Shown: positions 42,801 through 46,951, counted from the stretch's first letter. The stretch is DNA of 64,000 bases from Breviolum minutum Mf 1.05b.01 (GCA_000507305.1 DF239942.1:1-64000), one strand, 5' to 3'. Made by a program: numbers and translations. Notes: a model not told the origin generated them from the sequence alone.

Positions 42801-44462
42801 CATACAACAAATCTCTCAACATTTTTCCCCCATTTTTTCTATTATACCTTAGGGTCGTATGTACAAACCATCCGTTTGGAACACTCCATTGCCCTCCAAA
42901 AAAACACCCGAACTGCCATGCGAATGACACTCACGTTCCACCGCGGTGGTTCGAGGCTCGTGGTGTGATTGAGCAACAACGACAGAAAATTCATACCTTG
43001 GAGGTGTGGCCTTGGATCTCTTGGGTTTTCTCCTAAGGTCGTTGTTGGTGGGTTTAACCACTGAGTGAGTTTCGTGATTCCTAACCTTGGTTGGTTGGGT
43101 TATAGCTAACGATTGTAAGGATCCCTATTAAACAACCAGTGGAATGTCACAAGGGTTTTGACCACTGCTCAAGTGGTGATTTCAAAATAGCAATTTCCAC
43201 TTATTGAAACCGGTGATTTTCGATTTCAGGTCATTTTCTTTTGGGGATGGTGTTGTTTTGTATCCCAGAAGAAAATGGGGGAATGCTCTATCAACCTAGC
43301 ATTTCATAGGATGTTTTTTTTTGCGAACCGAAGCTGTTTATCTTTGGAGGGTTGGACTTGGGACCGTGCTAGGTTTGGTGGATTCTAAATATTTGTTTAA
43401 AGATTTTCACCCCAACAGTTGAGGGAAGACTTCCAATTCGACCAAAAAACAAGATCAAAATCTGCGGTAAAAAAAACAAATCCCAAAAAATCGCCATGGA
43501 TTTGGAGATTTTGATGGCTACCAGCTACCACCTTTTGGGGTGCTCAAAGCTACAAACGAATTTCAGGACATTTCGAATTAGGCCCCCTCAACTTGAGGCG
43601 CCGAATTTCCGGATTTGTAAAGTTTGGCAAAGTTTTTGGAAGATTTGGGCTGCCGAAAAAAGTTTGGGACAGGCCGCATACATACAAATGTATATGATAT
43701 CTATATTTAATTTTATATAATAGTTAAGGTCAAAAATGACCACATTTTGCTGCCCCAAACTGCCATCCAAAGCCCATCAAAAGCGACGGGTTTTTGGGGA
43801 CAAAGTCTCCGCGAAGCTTTCCCAACGATCCAAGAGATGATCAACATATCAAACAAAACATCTGCTGAGATCATCTTCTGGTGATCCGAACAGATCAAAG
43901 GTTCGGTGTGATTTTGGGGATCTTGACCAAAACTATAGACCCTCCAAAAAACATTGGATGGACTATGTTTTTTTTTGGGGGGGTGGTTTTGATGAGCTTC
44001 ACAATTTTCTATTTATTTCGCATCCCAAAACAACGGGTTTTTTCCCCCAGAAGTCGGCTGAGCCGACTCTGCTGCCGGATCGGGGAATTTGCGAGGTGGT
44101 GAAATACCAGCATTTAGTAGATTCATCTCATGGATAATTTTGCCAACTGTTCCATTCGTTTGACGTGGCTATATGATACATACATATGCGTATATATCAT
44201 CTAGATTTTGGATGATACCGTACCAGGAATCTTTGTCTAGATCGAATTGATTCCATGAAGATGATAGTGCTTGGTGAAGTTTCGAACATTCCGAGTTTTT
44301 CACTGATCGTTTCCACTTTCTTTACAAGGAGGAGGTCCAAGCTAAGCCAATTGTTGAACAGATTCGTGTGGAAAAATGCCAGGAACAATGGAGAAAAGAG
44401 CACCAACATCGGATGACTTGTTGCTTGGATGCGTTGGAAACCCGCCAGCTGCAGCTGGGTGG
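1840..44462 (+). CDS. Giant multi-exon GCC2/GCC3 (ephrin-A receptor-like) Cys-rich multi-pass membrane protein gene, core span
   Basis: This entry gathers the exons listed separately below. Seen: a run of small exons with C-x2-C, CPPG and G-Y/F-x-D-x-x-G cysteine modules, then single exons carrying a helix ending in NYIQ, an ACLIQELLP segment, FLFAGFEPDFYYF, ECVYIFRK, hydrophobic helices and finally charged coiled-coil exons. Known: in protist and dinoflagellate GCC2/GCC3 proteins an extracellular Cys-rich region is followed by a polytopic core with an N-Y/H-x-Q helix and a YYWE...RK motif, in this order. Inference: one membrane protein, Cys-rich side outside the cytosol, coiled-coil tail inside. 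The true 5' end probably lies before the window or in the unassigned first 1.8 kb. No ligand or enzymatic role can be read from it. The tail may continue to about 61 kb. Two FNIP-LRR genes lie inside the intron after 19.8 kb. Confidence 0.6.
2940..3026 (+). CDS. GCC2/GCC3 Cys-rich exon (YCDICPPGTHIDEGHCERC)
   Basis: Following CTCTCAG, the open frame reads PKDPRRDRR then YCDICPPGTHIDEGHCERCE. The C-x2-C-x-PG...C-x2-C pattern is the family signature. The donor is unclear: GAG|GAGCGG would be a GA donor, and GT alternatives are poor. This is a typical ephrin-receptor-like cysteine repeat of the extracellular part. Confidence 0.5.
3490..3890. repeat. Degenerate TATC/CCTT-rich tract and short direct repeat
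   Basis: Pyrimidine-rich sequence with CTATC/TGTCC steps, then two copies of AAACAAATTTAGGTGCA (3839 and 3871). A (CT)n run is at 3255-3290. A similar CTTAT/CTATC tract is at 15420-15600. Confidence 0.7.
4121..4195 (+). CDS. GCC2/GCC3 Cys-rich exon (GHYSDEAGSVSCKSCDM)
   Basis: After GGTCAG|G the frame reads EGHYSDEAGSVSCKSCDM, then TANGGEL. G-x-Y-S-D-x-x-G-x4-C-x2-C matches the GCC2/GCC3 module closely. The probable donor is TTG|GTGAAT. An inverted-repeat element occupies the following intron at 4809-4917. Confidence 0.55.
4809..4917 (+). mobile_element. Inverted-repeat element family A, copy 1
   Basis: About 109 bp starting TACTGTTGATGGAAGAAATC and ending CCACCAACAGTA, with internal CACCTGGAATGTATAAAACC and TCAACTGGTGAACACCGGAT. 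It is flanked by a 17-bp perfect direct repeat, TGTTGGGGTTGGTAATA (4794-4810 and 4921-4937). It sits in the intron between two Cys-rich exons. Confidence 0.75.
5014..5069 (+). CDS. GCC2/GCC3-like exon (DAGTFQDHEGADFGYKGN)
   Basis: A pyrimidine-rich CTCCACAG|G acceptor leads into (G)DAGTFQDHEGADFGYKGN, and a GTAGGA donor follows. G-T-F-x-D-x-x-G is the module start, but the usual C-x2-C must come from a neighbouring exon. Phase: two leading nucleotides, then full codons. Confidence 0.5.
5567..5627 (+). CDS. GCC2/GCC3 Cys-rich exon (KTECLPCPAGRFSSQ)
   Basis: The frame reads GKTECLPCPAGRFSSQAASR, with C-x2-C-P-A-G-x-F, the most characteristic GCC2/GCC3 string in the window. The open frame extends upstream through SGLDSAT, so the acceptor could be earlier than the GCGACAG|G chosen here. 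Donor: GTAG|GTGTTA, or a GC donor at TTCACAG|GC. Confidence 0.55.
7154..7210 (+). CDS. GCC2/GCC3 Cys-rich exon (SAACQTCMDGASCEPDSNG)
   Basis: TTTTTCTCCAG|GA precedes GSAACQTCMDGASCEPDSN and a GTATCT donor follows. C-x2-C plus a third cysteine fits the repeat. The clean acceptor and donor, 57 nt apart in an open frame, make it one of the better short exons. Confidence 0.55.
8186..8245 (+). CDS. Candidate extracellular exon (NFTNSDGYYLFPAECF)
   Basis: After CGTTCCAG the frame reads ATSRNFTNSDGYYLFPAECF; a possible donor is TTTG|GTGCCA. G-Y-Y-x5-A-E-C resembles the segment before the terminal EGF-like part of these proteins. Boundaries uncertain. Confidence 0.4.
8453..8481 (+). CDS. Micro-exon (LENEIITCE)
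   Basis: A 29-nt exon between TGCCTCCAG and a strong GTAAGG donor encodes LENEIITCE, ending in full-codon phase. The I-T-C string is usual in the family just before the last cysteine cluster. The next predicted exon continues in the same phase. Confidence 0.55.
8888..8924 (+). CDS. Short exon (QALGEAVCYKAK)
   Basis: The acceptor TATACAG and donor GTAAAC enclose QALGEAVCYKAK, which continues phase 0 from the preceding micro-exon to give ITCE-QALGEAVCYK. A shorter version starting at CAGTGTGC after GCGAAG is possible. Confidence 0.5.
9116..9201 (+). CDS. Cys-rich EGF-like exon (FRCNHGHGLACRKGGQCYV)
   Basis: The frame reads MGYPLFRCNHGHGLACRK, then GGQCYVDPES, with a GTGAAG donor. C-x-H-G-H-x-G-x-x-C is the conserved C-terminal EGF-like element of the Cys-rich region. 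The acceptor CCGAG|G is weak, so the 5' edge is approximate. A long (TTTG)n tract follows in the intron. Confidence 0.5.
9285..9367. repeat. (TTTG)n microsatellite
   Basis: About 20 units of TTTG, immediately after a Cys-rich exon's open frame; codes for CLFV repeats in all frames by chance. Confidence 0.95.
10449..10519 (+). CDS. Cys-containing exon (YAKPIGQPLQVCRKCGPRTG)
   Basis: CGGCTCCAG|G precedes (G)YAKPIGQPLQVCRKCGPRTG QGK, with a GTGGGG donor. C-x2-C again fits the extracellular region. The same 420-bp stretch is open on the other strand; the splice signals and cysteines favour the + reading. Confidence 0.45.
11251..11328 (+). CDS. Exon before first conserved helix (VTCERSRFCKKQKQ...)
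   Basis: A textbook acceptor (ACCCCCCCAG|G) and GTGAGC donor bound exactly 26 codons: VTCERSRFCKKQKQVAPNSR then CSGNVE. It is in phase with the next exon. It probably lies at the boundary between the Cys-rich region and the membrane core. Confidence 0.65.
11406..11490 (+). CDS. Membrane-core exon with NYIQ motif (SIILKQLFNYIQ)
   Basis: After CTACTCAG|G the frame reads VNFVSDYSKPKNILSIILKQ then LFNYIQPL. The K-x-x-x-N-Y/H-x-Q helix is diagnostic of the polytopic core of GCC2/GCC3 protist proteins. The 3' end is unclear: no GT sits at a good place, and a GC donor near CTTT|GC is possible. The intron then runs into a (TCTG)n(TTTG)n tract. Confidence 0.65.
11519..11600. repeat. (TCTG)n(TTTG)n compound microsatellite
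   Basis: About 8 TCTG units followed by about 11 TTTG units, in the intron after the NYIQ exon. Confidence 0.95.
12612..12700. repeat. (GAT)n microsatellite with degenerate tail
   Basis: About 14 perfect GAT units followed by GAGGATCAT and GATGGATG variants. Confidence 0.9.
13292..13381 (+). CDS. Membrane-core exon (ESGACLIQELLPSWG)
   Basis: GGTCAG|G is followed by DYLGVGSAAWVPESGACLIQ and ELLPSWGVNK. The cysteine followed by a hydrophobic stretch and a closing proline matches the core segment after the NYIQ helix, and its position in the gene is right. The end is set at a possible GC donor AACAAG|GC. Confidence 0.55.
13694..13793. mobile_element. Inverted-repeat element family C, copy 1
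   Basis: TACCCTCCCTGAAACTAACA at the left pairs with TGTTAGTTTCAGGGAGGGG at the right. The interior CCATTTTCAGGTGC resembles a 3' splice site. Confidence 0.75.
13970..14085 (+). mobile_element. Inverted-repeat element family A, copy 2
   Basis: GTTGATGGAAGAAATCCGGC, CCACCTGGGATTCATAAAAC and TTAGCCGGATTCTTTC are shared with other family A members. The right terminus is degraded. Confidence 0.6.
16812..16920 (+). CDS. Possible exon (MKNMWETNTFELTQALTDDF)
   Basis: An open stretch reads MKNMWETNTFELTQALTDDF LQTLQSQRQFSKST, hydrophilic and helix-like, but no convincing splice pair was found. It lies between two well-supported core exons. Kept as a weak candidate only. Confidence 0.25.
17436..17540 (+). 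mobile_element. Inverted-repeat element family A, copy 3
   Basis: 105 bp from TACTGTTGATGGAAGACATC to TTTTGTCCATCAACAGTA. GGCTAACCACCTGGGATG and ACTGGTTAGCCGGA extend the terminal inverted repeat to about 30 bp. Confidence 0.75.
17690..17815. mobile_element. Family E repeat, copy 1
   Basis: Shared motifs GGGATTATACTACCCAGTTA, GGATCCCTATGAAATGACCA and AATGTCACAAGGTTT recur at 17950-18035, 35809-36030 (split by a family D element) and about 43100-43160. Ends are not sharply defined. Confidence 0.55.
17950..18035. mobile_element. Family E repeat, copy 2
   Basis: GGGGTTATACTACCCACTTA and GAATCCCCATTAACCAACCA GTATAATGG align with copy 1. Confidence 0.55.
18190..18250 (+). CDS. Candidate helical exon (AFAQHATSEHLQNLSNLRFL)
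   Basis: CATCCCAG|G and a GTAATA donor enclose AFAQHATSEHLQNLSNLRFL in open frame. The antisense open frame over the same bases has no family features. Placement between the ACLI exon and the FYYF exon is plausible. Confidence 0.5.
18920..18960 (+). CDS. Membrane-core exon (FLFAGFEPDFYYF)
   Basis: TTTGAACAG|G leads into (G)FLFAGFEPDFYYF. This corresponds to the family's FL-x-x-G-Y...YYWE segment. If the exon stops at TTC, before GAGTCT (a GA donor), the next exon restores GAA and completes YYFECVYIFRK without a frame break. Confidence 0.65.
19713..19775 (+). CDS. Membrane-core exon (ECVYIFRKLCFELVMNLPGM)
   Basis: A strong pyrimidine tract and CCAAG|G precede ECVYIFRKLCFELVMNLPGM. It completes the YYWE-x5-RK signature begun in the preceding exon. 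The frame remains open to TSEDEESPSEM, so the 3' end is uncertain. The following intron (about 8.5 kb to the next exon) holds the FNIP-LRR gene pair. Confidence 0.65.
19925..20510 (+). repeat. Duplicated region upstream of FNIP-LRR gene, copy 1
   Basis: This stretch is repeated at 23107-23530 at high identity. Copy 1 contains 42 bp (20041-20082) missing from copy 2. Both strands hold open frames of about 90-125 codons but they differ between copies by frame shifts, so I do not call a gene. It may be promoter, 5' UTR or intron of the LRR gene. Confidence 0.7.
20558..22495 (+). CDS. Ubiquitin-like / FNIP-type leucine-rich repeat protein, copy 1 (645 aa)
   Basis: Start chosen at the ATG just after the acceptor-like TTGTCGGCAG|GG. 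Residues 9-14 are PKKRRR, a basic SV40-type nuclear localisation signal. Residues about 27-90 (LEVLNLCGECMLTLDV... LVLNETLQQQGLGG) resemble a ubiquitin-like fold: two strands, an LGRDLWKMILDK helix and a terminal TL-x3-G-L turn. From about residue 150 to 615 there are 20 repeats of about 23 residues with the core FNQSLDNVTWPAGLQSLTFG. These are FNIP-type leucine-rich repeats in which the usual LP is WPA. The ORF ends at TGA in MLLMC. Likely a nuclear protein-interaction scaffold, perhaps ubiquitin-linked (inference). It lies in an apparent intron of the large membrane-protein gene, same strand, and is duplicated 4.5 kb downstream. Confidence 0.85.
   Translation: MTLNHVVLPKKRRRIGQGVTAGGLMHLEVLNLCGECMLTLDVAGSVLGRDLWKMILDKVPSKPGLQLVVSYNTARLVLNETLQQQGLGGERPKVSGTYVPINLHAAWLFAQGQTVADEEFSLVGITEVTWVGDQTPALLQNLPNSLRHLSFDETFNESLQIVTLPAGLQSLSFGYQFNRSLDNVTWPAGLQSLTFGYHFNQSLDNVTWPAGLQSLTFGGNFNRSLDNVTWPASLQTLAFGGDFCQSLENVKLPAGLQSLTCGGRFNQSLDNWSWPEGLQSLTLGLVFNQSLDNVSWPANLQSLTLGLFFNQSLDNVKWPAGLQSLTFGYRFDQSLDNVSWPAGLQSLAFGWDFKQNLDNVKWPATLQNLAFGEGDDRGNFRLGKTEFSQSLDNVKLPAGLQSLTCGGCYNQSLDNLSWPEGLRSLTLAEDFDDTLDNVSWPAGLQSLTSRGDFNHSLDNVSWPAGLKNLTLEGEFDHSLDNLSWPAGLQNLTLGGVFNQALDKVTWPAGLQSLSLGRAFNHSLDNVSWPAGLKSFTIAEGGFNQSLDNVSWPADLQSLTLGGDGFTHSLDNVSWPACLQSLDLGVVFNQNLENVKWPADLQSLTVVIFTADWADDAVDDVVSLLSRVVLPSALRKLVVGDMLLMC
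22500..23100. other. Non-coding segment after LRR copy 1
   Basis: About 290 bp here (roughly 22517-22805) are absent after LRR copy 2, where the shared sequence resumes at GGCCCGGACCTA. Only short open frames are seen; no supported gene. Confidence 0.4.
23107..23530 (+). repeat. Duplicated region, copy 2 of 19925-20360
   Basis: High-identity copy of the sequence upstream of the first LRR gene. Homology stops near a short (CA)n tract at about 23527 and resumes at about 24930, so roughly 1.4 kb has been inserted here, or lost from copy 1. Confidence 0.7.
24402..24600. repeat. 69-bp tandem repeat, about 2.8 copies
   Basis: The unit starts TCGGTACATACTTTACACAT and ends GTGCTACGCAATGGACTG; copies begin at about 24404, 24473 and 24542 with 1-2 differences each. 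It lies only in the 1.4 kb specific to the second LRR copy. Just before it (23999-24105) a shorter diverged repeat, GGAATTGTRAGTCACA, occurs twice. Confidence 0.8.
25029..26887 (+). pseudogene. Ubiquitin-like / FNIP-type LRR protein, copy 2, frameshifted
   Basis: Same start context (TCGGCAG|GG ATG), same PKKRRR motif at residues 9-14, same ubiquitin-like N-terminus and about 19 repeats. At 26363-26371 copy 2 has TCTCTGGAG where copy 1 has TCTCGAGGAG: one base is missing. The frame then runs to a stop at 26424-26426; the original frame resumes and continues open to the shared MMLMC stop at 26887. The rest is intact, so this is a recent pseudogene, an assembly error, or a truncated but functional form. 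An open frame also extends about 120 codons upstream of the ATG, but that stretch is not shared with copy 1. Confidence 0.8.
26966..27080. repeat. (AT)n tract with assembly gap NNN
   Basis: Long TA/AT dinucleotide tract interrupted by three N at 27026-27028. Its true length is unknown. Confidence 0.9.
27100..28300. other. Intronic or intergenic stretch
   Basis: AT-rich sequence with short open frames, a small (CA)n tract near 27402 and no convincing exon. Confidence 0.35.
28319..28392 (+). CDS. Candidate hydrophobic exon (SLRAILVTAFLQLW)
   Basis: TTTTTTTTGCCACAG leads into TASLRAILVTAFLQLWCLNT TLGW, with a GTGAGA donor downstream. The hydrophobic helix would suit the membrane core. A second frame (SLPACHPSHCILATLVFEH) is equally open over the same bases, so frame choice is uncertain. 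Confidence 0.4.
29036..29110 (+). CDS. Possible exon (MDITPEMETSTDIPKRRAYQ)
   Basis: An open frame reads KMIRMDITPEMETSTDIPKR RAYQ and meets GTAGTA. Hydrophilic, plausible loop sequence. Its acceptor was not located. Confidence 0.35.
30371..30466 (+). CDS. Membrane-core exon (LLETFDPILFTLCLLGALAV)
   Basis: GCACAAG|G precedes DHYFLLLETFDPILFTLCLL GALAVWESDDLR; the donor is CGG|GTTTGG, or earlier at GCC|GTTTGG. The L-E-x5-L-x-T-x-x-L-x-G helix resembles one of the last membrane spans of the family. Confidence 0.5.
30783..30848 (+). CDS. Candidate exon (SCVATCRGPKMPPLMAECYE)
   Basis: GCGCATCCAG and a GTAGGT donor bound SCVATCRGPKMPPLMAECYE GK in open frame. The bases are more GC-rich than the surroundings, as expected for coding sequence here. 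Confidence 0.5.
31170..31232 (+). CDS. Candidate helical exon (LNKLIGSVNLNLLRMAEACP)
   Basis: GAAAAG|G and a GTATTG donor enclose (R)LNKLIGSVNLNLLRMAEACP R. Amphipathic-helix-like composition; good AG|G context. Confidence 0.5.
31392..31510 (+). CDS. Exon (VLVGRASVHGMVKFVPDGLQ...)
   Basis: CTTTCTTCAG and a strong GTGAGA donor bound (S)VLVGRASVHGMVKFVPDGLQ then LHNLSSMEESNCFWGLLMS. Long, fully open and of balanced composition; one of the stronger exons in the middle of the gene. An inverted-repeat element lies in the intron downstream (31926-32027). Confidence 0.65.
31926..32027 (+). mobile_element. Inverted-repeat element family A, copy 4
   Basis: Starts TACGGGTGATGGAAGAAATC, ends CGATTTCTTCCATCAACAGTA; interior CACCTGGGATATATAAAAC. 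About 102 bp. Confidence 0.7.
32594..32723 (+). CDS. Exon (DFPSPTDDFASIWTFFLAEM...)
   Basis: ACCAAG|G is followed by DFPSPTDDFASIWTFFLAEM and FTFKLVKSLRIQHYLVTWFS KWD, then a perfect GTAAGT donor. The open frame extends upstream to an ATG at 32559, so the acceptor is not certain. A ~105-bp inverted-repeat element starts 30 bp after the donor. Confidence 0.55.
32754..32856. mobile_element. Inverted-repeat element family B, copy 1
   Basis: GGGTGTTTCCTTAAATAATG at one end and CACCATTTCAGGAACCCCCC at the other form a terminal inverted repeat of about 30 bp. CATATAT/CATATA flanks suggest a short target duplication. Confidence 0.7.
33406..33530 (+). CDS. Candidate helical exon (LEARRQHVENELLALAPRRI)
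   Basis: Open frame with LEARRQHVENELLALAPRRI RRAESFCRKWQ, charged and helix-rich. The frame continues to 33852, but a second overlapping frame is also open there, so the 3' end is unknown. Confidence 0.4.
34078..34287 (+). CDS. Long exon (ALDRMQSAYGLVSKVGGIDN...)
   Basis: From an acceptor-like CCTCTAG the frame reads IQSFPLLSAGTARALDRMQS, AYGLVSKVGGIDNSKKLKEQ, ELEERNNWFSFSDVADLVRR, FFGSTDFSGE. Balanced composition over 70 codons makes chance unlikely. The best exit is GAG|GCTTTG, a GC donor like those at 37864, 40892 and 42241; GT at 34302 is the alternative. The FSFSDVADLVRRF part looks like a small helical domain; I do not recognise it. Confidence 0.65.
34982..35059 (+). CDS. Exon (RFRVDELQDAMLSLGKSICD...)
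   Basis: ATCCGAAG|G precedes (R)FRVDELQDAMLSLGKSICDY KCPLGA with exit at GTTTTT. The sequence DELQDAMLSLGKSI recalls the loop-helix of EF-hand-like modules, but no full calcium loop is visible. Confidence 0.55.
35367..35459 (+). CDS. Possible exon (SNPKRPNQHMLAMLWDSQQQ)
   Basis: After AACACCAG an open frame reads LPLAPLSNPKRPNQHMLAML WDSQQQQ. The antisense strand is also open here. No good donor. Confidence 0.3.
35809..36030. mobile_element. Family E repeat interrupted by family D element
   Basis: Left part ATTATGATTATACTACCCAG TTA ends where the family D element begins; the right part, GGATTCCCATGAATCAACCA GGATAAT...CATAAGGGTTTTG, resumes after it. Confidence 0.6.
35849..35942. mobile_element. 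Inverted-repeat element family D, copy 1
   Basis: TCAAAATAGATGGCACAG and CTGTGCCATCTACTTTTCA are terminal inverted repeats; GTTAGTAAAGGGTCCTT in the middle is shared with copy 2. It appears to have inserted into a family E element. Confidence 0.75.
36454..36537. repeat. 21-bp tandem repeat, 4 copies
   Basis: Four head-to-tail copies of GTTACACCTGCTTAGGTTGAT, with changes only at the TTAGG position (TTAGG, TTAGG, TCAGG, TCCGG). The length is a multiple of three, and one + frame reads LHLLRLM repeated, but it has no exon context. Confidence 0.9.
37720..37863 (+). CDS. Exon with transmembrane helix and charged tail (PFFLLTFVVLVFGRVNVWRR...)
   Basis: TGTCTTCCAG leads into PFFLLTFVVLVFGRVNVWRR, FVSWINDVVLKARHERSSIK, ELEELRNE. 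A hydrophobic span is followed by basic residues and an acidic/basic coiled coil, as at the end of a membrane core. The frame is open from 37720 to 37881 and the best exit is GAG|GCGCAA, a GC donor. It has no ATG, so simple start-codon ORF finding would miss it. Overlapping antisense frames look like its shadow. Confidence 0.7.
38312..38410. mobile_element. Inverted-repeat element family B, copy 2
   Basis: 99 bp, GGGGGTTTCCTAAATGGTGG to CCATTTGAGGAAACACCC. The central part is the reverse complement of copy 1, so it is inserted in the opposite sense. ATAT on both sides. Confidence 0.75.
38925..39035. mobile_element. Inverted-repeat element family C-like, copy 2
   Basis: GAAGTTTAACAG...GCCCC pairs with GGGGCAAGCTGTTAAACTTT. 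It shares the interior TCTTCCAACCATCATTTTCC with copy 4. Confidence 0.6.
39042..39141. mobile_element. Inverted-repeat element family B, copy 3
   Basis: 100 bp, AGGGTTTCCTAAAATAGTGG to CCATTTAAGGAAACACCC, with ACAT on both sides. It lies directly next to a family C element (38925-39035). Confidence 0.75.
40634..40735 (+). CDS. Exon (MTEKSTSNQSLRKSKPTLLG...)
   Basis: An open frame reads MTEKSTSNQSLRKSKPTLLG DGLRDRSATPVMGS and ends at a GTAAGA donor in phase 0. Ser/Thr/basic-rich, typical of a cytosolic linker. The 5' edge is unknown; the ATG is just the first in-frame one. Confidence 0.5.
40844..40891 (+). CDS. Coiled-coil exon (ALELEDMELELRQMKQ)
   Basis: CCAAGTCAG|G is followed by exactly 16 codons, ALELEDMELELRQMKQ, and GCGCAA, a GC donor. 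Heptad-like Leu/Met spacing marks a coiled coil. Phase 0 on both sides and in register with the preceding exon. Confidence 0.65.
41236..41358. mobile_element. Inverted-repeat element family C, copy 3
   Basis: TACCCTACTCCCTGAAACTA at the left, TTTTCAGGAGCGTTATCAGG GAGTGTA at the right. More diverged; the right arm has lost part of the repeat. Confidence 0.55.
41518..41542 (+). CDS. Micro-exon (ALRTYSEV)
   Basis: AAATTTCAG|G and GTGAGC enclose ALRTYSEV plus one nucleotide. Very good splice signals, little coding evidence by length. Confidence 0.45.
42162..42240 (+). CDS. Charged helical exon (SNFTLDEAQKDELFAEVEKH...)
   Basis: After CCTCCAAG the frame reads SNFTLDEAQKDELFAEVEKH EDSKEE. Exit at GAG|GCGAGA is again a GC donor. 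Acidic amphipathic helix of the C-terminal tail. The large antisense ORF here is treated as a shadow. Confidence 0.6.
44051..44095 (+). CDS. Short exon (KSAEPTLLPDRGICE)
   Basis: TTTCCCCCAG and a GTGGTG donor bound exactly 15 codons: KSAEPTLLPDRGICE. Phase 0 both sides, compatible with neighbours. Confidence 0.5.
44329..44462 (+). CDS. Coiled-coil exon (EEVQAKPIVEQIRVEKCQEQ...)
   Basis: TTTACAAG|G opens EEVQAKPIVEQIRVEKCQEQ, WRKEHQHRMTCCLDALETRQ, LQL. Exit at GTAATT (or GTGGGT four bases earlier). Long charged helix; strong coding appearance. The three antisense frames here are shadows. Confidence 0.7.
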
Positions 44463-44990
44463 GTAATTCCTTTCCGAAAGCCAAGGTTGGGCTTGCCATG
44501 CCAAGTTGCCGGAGGATGCCACATATTGCTCCAAATGTGGCAAGGTGCAGATTAATTGAGTGGAAAGGTGGTGGATTTTTGGATGCTGAAAATTTTGGAG
44601 CTTTTTTCCAAAGGTTACTAAGTAGTAAACCTTGGAGGTTTGGTGAAAGGATCCTCCATTGAGGGCCAAAAAATGGCAGCGGCTTACTAGTAACAACTTG
44701 TCATTGGACAAGTTCTTGACGGCAGCATTTTCGCTGGGATAACAGGTGCCGTTACGGGTTGCATCTAAAAATTAAGTGATCCTCCAAATCCCAAGCAGAA
44801 TCGCAGGTCTGTTTTTGTTCCCGGAACCTGCAGGTTTTTTTTTACGGCCAAGCTTGGCAAGGGGCACCTCGAGACTGAGTGCCCTTCATTTTTGCTTCCC
44901 TTGATGAAGCTCCGAGTGATTGCCCCATATTTTTGATGACTTCCAACCTGGATCTTATGGATTAATTATGATTGACTCATACCAGCGACC

Positions 44991-44991
44991 C

Positions 44992-45074
<83 letters not shown>
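44991..45074. repeat. (AAC)n microsatellite
   Basis: Uninterrupted AAC run of about 28 units. Open in several frames (poly-Asn, poly-Thr) simply because of the repeat. Confidence 0.95.
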
Positions 45075-46501
45075 CCACCAGAAAAACGAACATGTCAGGC
45101 CCTGCGTGGCGAGGTCTAGGCTCCCTTTTTCGAGGCCTTTGGAAAAAAAAAGGGGGGATTCACAGCGGTGGACCCGCTGGATGCGCTGGTGGACCTGCTG
45201 GTTGTTCTTGTTTTGAGCGCCTAAAAAACAACTTTGGTGTTTCCAAAAATAGGGGGATTTTCCCCCAAAATGGATGGTGAAAATAATGGTTTAAACCCCT
45301 ATTTTTTAATGGATGACTTTGGGGCGTTTTGGTGGAAAGATTGTCATGGAAACCTGTTTGAGCCCTACCCATTTGCTTTTTGGGAGGAGATCATTTTCCA
45401 ACCTCGACGTTTCCGGGGGGAGCTGCCGGGCAGATGCCAAGACACCGTGAGCTGTGGCGAAAAATCCCAAAGATCGCTGGCTGGGGATCTTACGAAGAGG
45501 ACAAAGTGGGAGTAATCCTATGATCTTGGACTTTTGGACATTACAAGATCATGCAAGATCACGATCGATCCCCATTTTTCTTGTTTCATTGGACTCAATG
45601 ATCCACATCCAACAGCAAGCCCCAGCATTTGAAGTTTGGAAGTATGTGGGACCCCCCCGAATAAGCGGGGGCAACGTCCTGCAGTGCCTAGAGGTTTTTT
45701 TTCCGTTTCCAGCCTGAAAGCATTTGCCTTGGAATTCAAGACATAAGCTGAAAGATTGAAATTCCCATGGAATACTTGGATGATCTGAGAGGCAAAATCG
45801 GGGTCACTAACCAACACAGCATTCAACACTTCCAGATTCCCCTGCGCGATGTGTTACGTGTGATCCCACCATCATAGAGATAGTGCCCCTTAAGTTTCAA
45901 GGCATTGAATCATTACAGAAACAGGGTTGAGTTTTTGGGGCGCCAATGCCAAGGCGAACCAGCCCAAACTTTTTGACCTCACTTAATGAAGGTTTGTCCG
46001 ATGGGCCAAACGATGGACACATGTCAACCTAGAAACTCCCTCAACGGATGCTGGTTCATGTACATAAGCGGTAGATGGTGCCATAGAACCACCCAATTCT
46101 AAAAACATTATATATATCCCACTATATATCACTAATATGTAATATGTACGTGTACAGTAGTATATACTTTTACAGTATCAAGTGTACTAGTAGACTTAGA
46201 TCCTTTCTGACTTGGACGTGTTTTGTTCGTGCCATCAACCACTACAACCATCATTGGAAGATCCTCAGGATGATGGTTGGGTTGGAGGATATGATTCAAA
46301 GGGAAAACGTGGGTTTCCTTCAAAAAAAACATCTTCCATGCGATCTATATTTAGTAGTTACATGGTGGGACAACTTTTCCAGTAATCTTTCAAGGGCTGA
46401 GCCTTTAGGATCATCCACTACTCCTAAGGAGTGGGTCGATTTGAAATACAAACAAACAATCTGCAGTGTGTCCCAAGCAAAAGAAATCGTTGGATCACCA
46501 G

Positions 46502-46830
46502 AACTTTGATGAAGCACTGGCCGACGGTTGTTTGGTCCGGGGGGTGTTTTGGGACACACTTCTGGGCGACCGTTCGAACCCTGTCAATGTTCACAGGGCC
46601 TTTTTGAAGATCTTGTCGCCACGTGCAAACATGTGATTTCAAGCGGACCTGGAATGTGACTTGGATATCTGCTTTGTGGAAGAGTATGTGTATATACAGA
46701 GTTTCTCTGAACATGTCAGAAATGCACATAAAGCCAACCATTTTTTTTTGTTTCACGCGAATTTCATTTTTCTGGAGCACCTCCTCAGAGACTTTCTCCG
46801 TGACTTTTCAGCCTCTTTAAAATGCCGGCA
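46502..46830 (+). CDS. Candidate long exon interrupted by one in-frame TGA
   Basis: The frame reads NFDEALADGCLVRGVFWDTL, LGDRSNPVNVHRAFLKILSP, RANM, then TGA at 46634-46636, then FQADLECDLDICFVEEYVYI, QSFSEHVRNAHKANHFFLFH. Both halves look coding and are in the same register. Either a very short intron (46623-46643, GT...AG, 21 bp) removes the stop, or the exon is broken, or it is a sequencing error. It could be the last part of the big gene or an upstream exon of the first FkbM-like gene. Boundaries approximate. Confidence 0.45.
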
Positions 46831-46951
46831 AAACTGCAGAAATCAGAAATCATCAGGAATCCCAAAACGCAGATTTTGCGTTCTCATATCCAAGGTTTAT
46901 AGCCCGAAATCTCCCAGCTGCCGGTTTCAGACGATTTTTTCCGCCATGTCT

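Noticed and set aside
44197..44711. Three antisense frames of 60-129 codons
   Set aside because: They overlap a strong coiled-coil exon on the + strand and have no family similarity that I recognise.
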